In this document: in pieces, positions 56,841 through 64,000 of the stretch
Position numbering within the stretch: position 1 is the first letter of the stretch
How the letters are laid out: every line of letters begins with the position of its first letter
Assembly (NCBI RefSeq): GCF_000375525.1
Contig: NZ_AQXC01000001.1
Location: 248,001 to 312,000 of the forward strand
Direction: 5' to 3'
Length of the DNA: 64,000 nt
Source: Corynebacterium propinquum DSM 44285
GTDB taxonomy: Bacteria; Actinomycetota; Actinomycetes; Mycobacteriales; Mycobacteriaceae
The notes under the pieces: model-generated
What the model saw: the letters and a program-made list of their open reading frames with translations, nothing else
Databases searched by the model: none
Told to the model about the DNA's origin: nothing
Program-made: the position numbers and the translations under genes

Positions 56841-57869
56841 ATGAATAATTCTTGGGTAACCGACAGCGTGCTGGGCACACCATTCCAGCAGCTCACCTTT
56901 GATTTCGGTACTGAACCAACTGAACACACCACGGCGTATGCCACACTTGTGCGCTACACCGGCAGTTCGGGTCCAGACTCGCTTGCCGACGATTGGGCTG
57001 CCCGCCCAGCAATCTTGTGGATTCATGGACTCACTGATTATTTCTTCCACAAGCACGTCGCCGAATACTTCCATCACCAGGGATTCGCGTTCTACGCACT
57101 CGATTTACGTAAATGCGGGCGATCGCTACGCGACGGGCAAACCGCGCACCACTGCCTCGATATCGCCGAATATTACGAAGAGCTCGACGCCGCGGCAGAA
57201 CTTATTACCGCAGCCCATGAACAAGCACCGCACAAACGAATCATTCCATTGGCCCATTCCACGGGCGGTTTAATTGCACCGCTGTGGCTGGATTACCTGC
57301 GCCGCGAAAAGCCCCAACTACACGCACACTGCGCAGCCTTGGTGCTCAATAGCCCATGGATGGAACTGCCGGTGTCTGATTTTCTAGCAAAAATTGCGCG
57401 CCCAGTGCTGGCAGGCGTCGGCAAGATTTTTCCTGGCATTCCCTTCCCCGGTGGCGTGATGGATGTATACGGGCGCTCGCTACACCAAGATTACGACGGG
57501 GAATGGGACATCGATCTACGATTCAAGCCGTTGGGTGGCTTCAACAAGCACATGGGATGGATCCGCGCGATTATCACCGCCCAGGGACGGATTCATCGGG
57601 ATGAAATAAATGCGGGTGTTCCTGTGTTGACATTATCGTCGACGCAGTCAGCGGTAGGAACTTCCACAATGGACAAAGCCCAACAGGCCGATATCATATT
57701 AGACGTTGAGCACATGTGGAAATGGACGCCGTACTTGGCTCCAGACGTCACGCTCGCTCCTTTAGAAGGAGCCATGCACGACGTATTCCTTTCCCGTCTG
57801 GCAGTGCGCGAAAACGCTTGCGAGACCACCTTCACGTGGCTAGAACGAAACGGAGTGATTACTCACTAA
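56841..57869 (+). CDS. Alpha/beta hydrolase (monoacylglycerol-lipase/serine aminopeptidase S33 type)
   Basis: 342 residues. ILWIHGLTDYFFHKHVAEYFHHQGF has the oxyanion HG segment, PLAHSTGGLIAPLW the nucleophile Ser in GxSxG-like HSTGG, and EGAMHDVFLSR the catalytic His. No signal peptide. It probably cleaves a lipid ester or acylglycerol. Its TAATG overlaps the mycothione reductase start by 1 nt, so the pair is co-translated. The iterated 11-mers at 56981 and the variant at 57416 lie in it. Confidence 0.9.
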   Translation: MNNSWVTDSVLGTPFQQLTFDFGTEPTEHTTAYATLVRYTGSSGPDSLADDWAARPAILWIHGLTDYFFHKHVAEYFHHQGFAFYALDLRKCGRSLRDGQTAHHCLDIAEYYEELDAAAELITAAHEQAPHKRIIPLAHSTGGLIAPLWLDYLRREKPQLHAHCAALVLNSPWMELPVSDFLAKIARPVLAGVGKIFPGIPFPGGVMDVYGRSLHQDYDGEWDIDLRFKPLGGFNKHMGWIRAIITAQGRIHRDEINAGVPVLTLSSTQSAVGTSTMDKAQQADIILDVEHMWKWTPYLAPDVTLAPLEGAMHDVFLSRLAVRENACETTFTWLERNGVITH

Positions 57870-59314
57870 TGAGCACACAACCTGCACCAGCACCATCGAC
57901 GGCAAACAATAATGCGGACAATAACGAGGCGAAGCATTACGACCTCGTGATCATTGGTACCGGTTCTGCCAACTCGATCCCAGACGAGAATTTCGCGAAC
58001 AAATCCATCGCGATCATCGAAAAGGGCCGGTTTGGCGGCACCTGTCTAAACGTTGGCTGCATTCCCACAAAAATGTACGTTTACGCTGCTGACATCGCAC
58101 TGGCAGCACGCGAATCACAGCACCTGGGCATCCACGGTGAGGTCACCAAAGTTGACTGGAACTCCATCGTGGAGCGTGTATTTGCCGATCGCATCGACCT
58201 GATCGCGCAGGGTGGCGAAGAATATCGCCGTGGCGACGAATGCCCAAATATCGACGTCTATGCTGGGCACGCCACGTTTAACGGACCGAAATCGCTGACA
58301 GTTGCCGGTGCTGGCGCCGATGGTACCGATTGCGTCGTCACCGGTGACGAGATCGTGATTGCAACTGGTTCTCGCCCAATGATTCCAGGACCAATCGCTA
58401 AATCTGGCGCGCGGTTTTATACCAACGAAGACATCATGCGTTTGGATGACCAGCCGACATCGATGATCATTGTCGGCGCCGGATTCATCGCCATGGAATT
58501 CGCACACGTCTTTCACGGTTTAGGCACGGACGTTACCGTCGCAGTGCGCGGGCAAGAATTGTTGAAGCACCTGGATCAGGACATCAAATCTCGCTTCAAC
58601 CAGGCCATGACCGACGCTGTCGACGTGCGTTTTGGCCTGAACATCAGTGAGGTGGAAGATACCGAGCATGGTGTCCGCGTGACCTATGACGACGGCAGCA
58701 CGCAAGAAGCAGATGTCTTGCTGGTTGCTACCGGACGCGTGCCGAACGGCGATCAGATGAACTTGGATGCCGCAGGCATCGAGATGCGTGAGGACGGACG
58801 CGTCAAAGTTGATGATTACGGCCGCACGACCGCCGACGGCGTGTGGGCACTCGGCGATGTATCCTCGCCGTACATGCTGAAGCACGTCGCTAACGCTGAA
58901 ACTCGCGTGCTCAAGCACAATATGCTGCACCCAGAAGATCTGCGTCCGATGCCACACGATCACGTGCCATCAGCGATTTTCACGCACCCACAGATTGCCA
59001 CCGTCGGCATGACCGAAGATGAAGCCCGCGAGGCTGGTTTCGATATCACCGTGAAGGTACAAAATTATGGTGATGTTGCGTATGGCTGGGCGATGAATGA
59101 TTCGCAGGGTGTGGCCAAACTGATTGCAGATCGCAACACCGGCCGGTTGCTCGGTGCGCATTACTTCGGCGAGCAGGCCTCCACGCTGATCCAACAGATG
59201 GTGCAAGTCATGGCCTTTGATCAGGACGTCCGCGAGGTAGCGACGCAGCAGTACTGGATTCACCCAGCACTGCCGGAAGTCACCGAAAACGCACTGCTTG
59301 GCCTGGAGTTTTAG
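57869..59314 (+). CDS. mtr: Mycothione reductase
   Basis: 481 residues, flavoprotein disulfide reductase that recycles oxidised mycothiol, the main thiol of this order. GTGSANSIPDENFANKSIA differs from glutathione reductase in the way Mtr does. GGTCLNVGCIPTKMYVYAA carries the redox Cys pair, and YWIHPALPEVTENAL the HPxxxE dyad. FAD and NAD(P)H folds are in order, with GAGFIAMEFAHVFHGLG binding the pyridine nucleotide. The ATG overlaps the hydrolase stop. It converges with map after 9 bp. Confidence 0.95.
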   Translation: MSTQPAPAPSTANNNADNNEAKHYDLVIIGTGSANSIPDENFANKSIAIIEKGRFGGTCLNVGCIPTKMYVYAADIALAARESQHLGIHGEVTKVDWNSIVERVFADRIDLIAQGGEEYRRGDECPNIDVYAGHATFNGPKSLTVAGAGADGTDCVVTGDEIVIATGSRPMIPGPIAKSGARFYTNEDIMRLDDQPTSMIIVGAGFIAMEFAHVFHGLGTDVTVAVRGQELLKHLDQDIKSRFNQAMTDAVDVRFGLNISEVEDTEHGVRVTYDDGSTQEADVLLVATGRVPNGDQMNLDAAGIEMREDGRVKVDDYGRTTADGVWALGDVSSPYMLKHVANAETRVLKHNMLHPEDLRPMPHDHVPSAIFTHPQIATVGMTEDEAREAGFDITVKVQNYGDVAYGWAMNDSQGVAKLIADRNTGRLLGAHYFGEQASTLIQQMVQVMAFDQDVREVATQQYWIHPALPEVTENALLGLEF

Positions 59315-59323
59315 GCCGGCGCC

Positions 59324-60190
59324 TTAGATAGTCGGATTCGTCAGAATCTCATTACCATCGTCAGTGATGACGATGGTGTGCTCGAACTGGGCGGTGAATT
59401 TGCCGTCCGAGTTTTGGATGGTCCAATCGTCGTCCCAGACGTCATAATCCAGTGATCCGAGGTTGATCATTGGCTCGATAGTCAGGGTCATGCCTGGTTC
59501 GAGGACATCGCGGTAGTGATCAGAATCGTAGTGCAAGATGACCAAACCGTTGTGGAAAGTCGGGCCGACACCGTGGCCAGTGAAATCGCGCACCACGTTG
59601 TAACCAAAACGGTTGGCATACGATTCGATAACGCGTCCAATAACGTTGACTTCCCTACCCGGCTTTGCCACCTTGATTGCGCGCATCAGTGATTCTTCGG
59701 TGCGCTCAACCAACAGACGGTGTTCTTCGGAGACTTCCCCCGCCAAAAAGGTGCGGTTGGTGTCACCGTGGACACCGTTTTTGTATGCGGTGACGTCGAT
59801 GTTGACGATATCGCCTTCCTGGATCACGGTAGAGTCCGGAATGCCGTGGCAGACGATCTCGTTGAGAGAGGTGCAGCAAGATTTCGGGAAGCCCATGTAC
59901 CCCAATGGCGACGGATAAGCGCCGTGGTCACACATGTATTCATGCGCAATACGGTCGAGTTCGTCGGTGGTAACCCCCGGGGCGACGGCGCGGCCTGCGA
60001 CTTCGAGCGCGTTCGCGGCGATTTCGCAGGATTCCCGCATAGCCTCGATGGTTTCTGGCTTCTGGATGAACGGCTCACCGATATTTTCTTGGACGGTGTC
60101 CTTCCATACGTATTCCGGACGTTCGATATGGTCCGGGACCGTACGTATTGGAGTTTGTTTTCCTGGGGAGAGCTTTCCACGTTGAGTCAT
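59324..60190 (-). CDS. map: Methionine aminopeptidase
   Basis: 288 residues, type I with an N-terminal extension. The metal ligands are all visible: [17 protein letters not shown] (two Asp), [20 protein letters not shown] (His), LTIEPMINL (Glu) and QFEHTIVIT (Glu). It removes the initiator Met during translation. GGGGAG lies upstream of the ATG at 60190. The gene matches Rv2861c in position. Confidence 0.96.
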   Translation of the reverse strand: MTQRGKLSPGKQTPIRTVPDHIERPEYVWKDTVQENIGEPFIQKPETIEAMRESCEIAANALEVAGRAVAPGVTTDELDRIAHEYMCDHGAYPSPLGYMGFPKSCCTSLNEIVCHGIPDSTVIQEGDIVNIDVTAYKNGVHGDTNRTFLAGEVSEEHRLLVERTEESLMRAIKVAKPGREVNVIGRVIESYANRFGYNVVRDFTGHGVGPTFHNGLVILHYDSDHYRDVLEPGMTLTIEPMINLGSLDYDVWDDDWTIQNSDGKFTAQFEHTIVITDDGNEILTNPTI

Positions 60191-60321
60191 GGCTCCCCAT
60201 GGTAATACCTACACCAGGATGATGAGGTCGTGGGTGCTTGTCGACGCCTGGCGCTGGAAGGCAATGGCGAAGACAGAGACAAACGCAGCGGCAACTGCAA
60301 CCACGCTGAAGAAATCACCGT

Positions 60322-61812
60322 TTACTGCAGCACGACCTTTTTCAGTTCGTCTTCATCTTGCGAGAGGTAGACCTTTGAACGCATCCAGAAGAAACCGAGC
60401 CCAAGAATTACCCACGCGACCAGCGCGTAGAACGATTCGGTACTCAGCATGCCTGGCGAGCCCGGAACCAGCAACAAGGCCATGAAGCCCAACGACAGGA
60501 TGCAGCCCGCGAGGCTAATCCACTTCTGTACTGGATTGCTCCCAGTTTCTAGCTGGACCGATCGGAGTTTGCCATCACGAGCGATCTTATACGCGCAGTA
60601 GCAAGCATAGAAATACGCGATGGTGATACCCACGCTGGTCATATCCACGACCCAGTTCAGTGCGGCGCGACCAAACCACGGGCTAATCAGACACAGCAAT
60701 GCCGTCACCACAATTGCGATGACCGGCGTGTTGTGTTTCGGGTGGATATGAGAGACCTGACTCGGCAACATCTGTGCTTTGCCCATGGTGAACAACACGC
60801 GCGAGGTCGCGGTATAGAAACCATTAAGTCCAGTCAAAACTCCGGCGCTGACGGCAATCACCATGAGGATCAACCCCACCGGACCCATGACGTCGCTGAT
60901 AGCAGCAGCCGGTGGCCAGGCGTCGTCTGCATAGTTAGCGTGCCCATCGGCTACTGCGATTGACGTGGCGATCATCATCGTCATGTAGATCAACGTCGCA
61001 ATCGAAACACCCCAGATCAGCAACCCCAAAGCTTTACGGGGTGAAAAATTAAATTCGCCGGCCAACTGTGGCACGCTATCGAAACCGACATAGGCCCAAG
61101 GGGCGAAAGCAACAATCACTGCAATTGCGGCAACCGGCGAGGTATCGGTCGGATAGCCAGGTGCCATGGTGATGTCGTTGGTGAAGTAATAAATCACCAT
61201 GGACACAAAAATTATGGCAACACTGACGATAATCAGCACCACAGCGTAGAACTGGAAACGGCCAGAAATCGACGCTCCGCGGTAGTTCAAAAACCCGAAA
61301 ACGACGATAAATAGCGACGCAATCAGCACTTCTGGCAAATAAATATCCCAGCCAGCAACCTCATAGAGCTTATTGCGCATAAAAAGATCCGGCAGCGTCA
61401 CGCGGAAGACCAACGTGATCGCCGAAGCATTCAGCGCAACGATACCCGCGTAGCCGAGTGTCAGCGCCCAACCGGCAATAAACGCATGTATTCGGCCCAA
61501 CGAGGCCAGAGCAAAGGCTACGCCACCGCCGGTGACCGGCAGTGCCCGCACCACGAATCCATAGCTAAAAGCGACGACAAGGATGGCGAAACCACCAATG
61601 AGAAAGCCCAGCAGCGTACCGTACAGGCCTCCCTCACTCATCCAATCGAAGGGCAAAATGAAAGCGCCCCAACCAATCGCAGAGCCCAGCGCCATGGCGA
61701 AGACCCAGGACGGCTTGAACGTTTTGTCCAATGCCGGGGCGTTGTCAGCGGCCGCAGCTGATTGCGGATTGGTGGAAGTTACCGGTCTATCTATAGATTC
61801 ACTGTCAGGCAT
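60322..61812 (-). CDS. APC-family amino-acid permease
   Basis: 496 residues, about twelve spans. A 30-residue polar N-terminus precedes FKPSWVFAMALGSAIGWGAFILPFDWMSEGG, with the GxG of the first broken helix, and FVVRALPVTGGGVAFALASLGRIHAF. The substrate is not identifiable; the glutamate/amine permease branch is likely. TATGCT (61819-61824) lies 6 nt before the ATG, and an inverted repeat is further up. It lies between the PBP and map genes, where mycobacteria have other genes. A 131-bp gap follows it with nothing recognisable. Confidence 0.88.
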   Translation of the reverse strand: MPDSESIDRPVTSTNPQSAAAADNAPALDKTFKPSWVFAMALGSAIGWGAFILPFDWMSEGGLYGTLLGFLIGGFAILVVAFSYGFVVRALPVTGGGVAFALASLGRIHAFIAGWALTLGYAGIVALNASAITLVFRVTLPDLFMRNKLYEVAGWDIYLPEVLIASLFIVVFGFLNYRGASISGRFQFYAVVLIIVSVAIIFVSMVIYYFTNDITMAPGYPTDTSPVAAIAVIVAFAPWAYVGFDSVPQLAGEFNFSPRKALGLLIWGVSIATLIYMTMMIATSIAVADGHANYADDAWPPAAAISDVMGPVGLILMVIAVSAGVLTGLNGFYTATSRVLFTMGKAQMLPSQVSHIHPKHNTPVIAIVVTALLCLISPWFGRAALNWVVDMTSVGITIAYFYACYCAYKIARDGKLRSVQLETGSNPVQKWISLAGCILSLGFMALLLVPGSPGMLSTESFYALVAWVILGLGFFWMRSKVYLSQDEDELKKVVLQ

Positions 61813-61830
61813 GAATCAAGCATAACGCGG

Positions 61831-61848
61831 ATCACACAAGTCTGTGAT
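61831..61848. promoter_or_regulatory. Dyad ATCACA-caagtc-TGTGAT upstream of the APC gene
   Basis: Perfect 6-bp inverted repeat with a 6-bp centre, 18 bp before the permease start and just upstream of its -10 box. It overlaps the -35 region, so it could bind a repressor. It is inverted relative to the GlxR consensus (TGTGA-N6-TCACA) and so is not a GlxR site. Confidence 0.4.
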
Positions 61849-61874
61849 TTACGTGGCCCTAAAACCGAAACCAA

Positions 61875-63725
61875 CTATCCTCCATCGGCTGTACCAGCGG
61901 GCGTACCTGCGCCGGCGCGCAGTTCATCGAGGCGTTGGAAGAAACGATCAGAAACATTTACCGCCGTGGTCGAGCCACCACCGTCGACGACCAGCGTGGC
62001 AAAAGCGATATCGTCGTCTCGGAAACCGGTAAACCACGCGTGGGATCCCCCGGAGTACTCCGCCTCACCGGTTTTGCCGTGGATCGTGCCTCCGGCTTGC
62101 ATACCCGCAGCGGTACCCGAGGCGACAACTTCCCGCATCATCGAGCGCAAACCTTCAATAGCTTCCGGGGACGGACCTGGGACGTCTTCACTCGGTGTTG
62201 TCTCATGACCTTCGATCAACGTCGGCACGGGGCGGTGACCTGCAGCCACTGTCGCCGAGACTAGAGCAAAACCAAATGGGCTGGCCAGATCCAGGCCCTG
62301 GCCGTAACCAGCTTCGGTGCGTTCAAACGCGGTTTCGCCTTCCGGGATTTCCCCGGTGATGGTCACTAATCCGGGAATCTCATAGTCAATCCCGAGGCCA
62401 AATTTTTTGCCGGTCTGTTCCAGTTCACCTGGCGCAAGGTTCGTCGACATTTCGGCAAACGTGGTGTTACACGACGCAGCGAATGCGCGCTGTAGCGGAA
62501 CGGTACCCAGCGAGAATTGGTTGTAGTTAATCACGGTGCGGCCTTGGATATTCATCGTTCCCGGACAGCCGACATACGTTCCCGGATTAACATCCTGGTG
62601 CTCAATTCCAGCTGCCGCGGTAATGATTTTGAATACCGATCCGGGTGGATAATGCCCATTGAGGGCAATATCGCCGTCTTTATCTGCTTCCGGGGTTTGT
62701 GCGACCGCGAGAATTTCCCCCGTCGACGGACGCATCGCCACCAACATGGTTTGTTTATCTTCCCGCATGGCAACGGCATCTTGTGCTGCCCGTTGTACGT
62801 TGTAATCGATCGCTACTTTCAGCGCCGGGGCCGGGTCTGCATCATGCACACTCACGTCGGACAGCGCAGCCCCCTGGGGATTGACCACGCTCACTTTCCA
62901 GCCGTTAGCTCCTTCCAGATCATCGCCGACGATCCGGGTCACTCGCGACATAATATCCGGCGCAAAGTCTTTTTCCACCGGAACCATCGCCGGTTCCTCG
63001 TTCAGGCGGACCCCGGGCACGCCTGCAAGGTCCTCGGCAATCGCCGGGCCTTCATCGGCTGAATACATACCAACCGAATAAATCCCATCAATGCCTTCCA
63101 ATGACGATGCCAGCTCAGCAGCATCCAGTGGAGAAATCGCTGTATCCCTGTGACTGGCAGCATTGACCGCACTAGCGATACGCGCTGCAGCCGCGCGGGG
63201 ATCATCCAACTGGGCAGTATCGACCAACAACCGGTGCGAAACTCCTGGCGACAAGAGCTCTACCCCATCCGAGGACACCACGCTGGCACGAGCTGCTTCG
63301 ACCGCACGCAATTCCAGGTGTTGATTAGCCCCGAGATCCGGGTGAATGATCGTCGGCTTATAGCGCACAGTCCACTCATCAGACGCCTTCGTCAACGTCA
63401 TCTCAGTGTCATAGACCAACTCGCGATCGCGCGGGAGATCCCAATGCATGGAATAACGCACCGTGGCTATCGAATCATTGACGTCGACGTCGTCCAGAGT
63501 GGCGGTGAGGCCTTCTGCCTGTAATCCCGTGAAAGTATCGTCGATTGCTTTCGTGATGTCCTGTGGGTTGTCCACAACATCAGATAAAGCCTCCGCATCC
63601 CGTTCGGCCATGGCATCCAAGAAATCTTGGGCGACCGGGTCTGCAGAGGCCGGCTTTGGGGTGCACGCCGCCAGCGTAGAACCGCCAATGACAGCGGAAA
63701 CCAGCAGCGCAACCGTCTTTTTCAT
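61875..63725 (-). CDS. Penicillin-binding lipoprotein (class B type, Rv2864c-like)
   Basis: 616 residues. The signal peptide ends in the lipobox LAAC (Cys about residue 21). An NTF2-like MecA_N domain (about 30-145) and a PBP dimer domain come before the transpeptidase. The catalytic motifs are HYPPGSVFKIITAA (SxxK, Ser and Lys), FAASCNTTFAEM (SxN as SCN) and HGKTGEAEYSGG (KTG). It cross-links peptidoglycan outside the membrane. The same gene lies next to ispG in mycobacteria (Rv2864c, PbpLipo). TAGTCT (63733-63738) is 7 nt before the ATG with no Shine-Dalgarno. Confidence 0.95.
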   Translation of the reverse strand: MKKTVALLVSAVIGGSTLAACTPKPASADPVAQDFLDAMAERDAEALSDVVDNPQDITKAIDDTFTGLQAEGLTATLDDVDVNDSIATVRYSMHWDLPRDRELVYDTEMTLTKASDEWTVRYKPTIIHPDLGANQHLELRAVEAARASVVSSDGVELLSPGVSHRLLVDTAQLDDPRAAAARIASAVNAASHRDTAISPLDAAELASSLEGIDGIYSVGMYSADEGPAIAEDLAGVPGVRLNEEPAMVPVEKDFAPDIMSRVTRIVGDDLEGANGWKVSVVNPQGAALSDVSVHDADPAPALKVAIDYNVQRAAQDAVAMREDKQTMLVAMRPSTGEILAVAQTPEADKDGDIALNGHYPPGSVFKIITAAAGIEHQDVNPGTYVGCPGTMNIQGRTVINYNQFSLGTVPLQRAFAASCNTTFAEMSTNLAPGELEQTGKKFGLGIDYEIPGLVTITGEIPEGETAFERTEAGYGQGLDLASPFGFALVSATVAAGHRPVPTLIEGHETTPSEDVPGPSPEAIEGLRSMMREVVASGTAAGMQAGGTIHGKTGEAEYSGGSHAWFTGFRDDDIAFATLVVDGGGSTTAVNVSDRFFQRLDELRAGAGTPAGTADGG

Positions 63726-63757
63726 GACGAAAAGACTAACACGACAACGTCATGATT

Positions 63758-64000
63758 TTAGGAAGTGACGCGCACGTCCGCCTTAGCGCCTTCTTGTGCT
63801 TCCAAGCCCTGCTCCTCAGCGATGATATTCGCCTGTTCAATCAGAGTCTCGACAATCTGTGATTCGGGGACGGTCTTCACGACCTGCCCCTTCACAAAAA
63901 TCTGTCCCTTACCGTTACCCGATGCCACGCCAAGATCAGCATCGCGAGCTTCACCAGGGCCATTGACGACGCATCCCATCACAGCAACGCGTAACGGGAA
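63758..64000 (-). CDS. ispG: 4-hydroxy-3-methylbut-2-en-1-yl diphosphate synthase, C-terminal part
   Basis: The gene runs off the right edge; the last 80 codons are visible. [40 protein letters not shown] is the C-terminal Fe-S domain of IspG (GcpE); the visible Cys and NGPGE (its Glu completes the cluster ligands) are the functional residues. It reduces methylerythritol cyclodiphosphate in the MEP isoprenoid pathway. The N-terminal TIM barrel and the first cluster cysteines are outside. The tail has an Ala/Glu/Gln-rich extension. Confidence 0.95.
   Translation of the reverse strand, partial: FPLRVAVMGCVVNGPGEARDADLGVASGNGKGQIFVKGQVVKTVPESQIVETLIEQANIIAEEQGLEAQEGAKADVRVTS

Overview
The window is a chromosomal segment of a Corynebacterium species (order Mycobacteriales), with GC in the mid-50s by eye. 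Almost all of it is conserved core genome. From my knowledge of the order, the gene sequence hflX, dapF, miaA, miaB, recX, recA, pspA, clgR, pgsA, ftsK, rnj, dapA, thyX, dapB, pnp, rpsO, ribF, truB, pptT, nrnA, rbfA, infB, nusA, rimP, proS, mqo, mtr, map, PBP, ispG follows the Mycobacterium tuberculosis Rv2725c-Rv2868c order and the C. glutamicum cg2125-cg2200 region. Mycothione reductase, an AcpS-independent PptT, a ClgR-PspA pair and malate:quinone oxidoreductase fit that assignment. I see no phage, insertion sequence, integrase, CRISPR array, tRNA or rRNA. The window cuts a DeoR-family regulator at its left end and ispG at its right end.

Layout. 1-11.4 kb: a regulator tail, uracil permease coupled to the GTPase HflX, two lineage-specific proteins (one with a Cys/His-rich tail), DapF (lysine and peptidoglycan), MiaA, a LigB-like protein, a DUF349 protein, a GNAT protein and a membrane protein. 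11.4-18.6 kb: MiaB, an osmoprotectant ABC operon (opuA type), RecX-RecA and DUF3046. 18.6-26.7 kb: the envelope-stress pair ClgR-PspA, CinA/PncC, PgsA, TerC behind a Mn2+ riboswitch, FtsK and a DinB-like protein. 26.7-37.5 kb: RNase J-DapA, DapB-ThyX, a lipoprotein, PNPase, S15, RibF and TruB. 37.6-47.6 kb: PptT, a phosphoesterase, a MATE transporter, NrnA, RbfA, IF-2, YlxR, NusA and RimP, i.e. RNA metabolism and translation, mostly on the minus strand. 47.6-64 kb: an exported protein, PhzF-like, ProS, YaaA, an OCD-family enzyme with SelO, Mqo, a lipase-like hydrolase with mycothione reductase, MetAP, an APC permease, a penicillin-binding lipoprotein and IspG.

Four non-coding signals stand out. 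(1) An 11-bp word, CGTCGGCAAGC or its complement, occurs 14 times, and its 10-bp core CGTCGGCAAG 20 times, against well under one expected. Copies lie in coding DNA, in both orientations and in several reading frames, and none occurs between 11.4 and 30.2 kb. This looks like a genome-wide iterated signal. (2) A yybP-ykoY-type Mn2+ riboswitch precedes terC, with a second hairpin that sequesters the Shine-Dalgarno. (3) A GGGAAC-N17-CGTT (SigH/SigE-type) promoter sits directly at the clgR start. (4) About fourteen genes have a TANNNT box 6-8 nt before the start codon, most with no Shine-Dalgarno, which predicts leaderless mRNAs. Smaller repeat structures occur upstream of the DUF349 gene, ylxR, the OCD-selO pair, ftsK and the APC permease.
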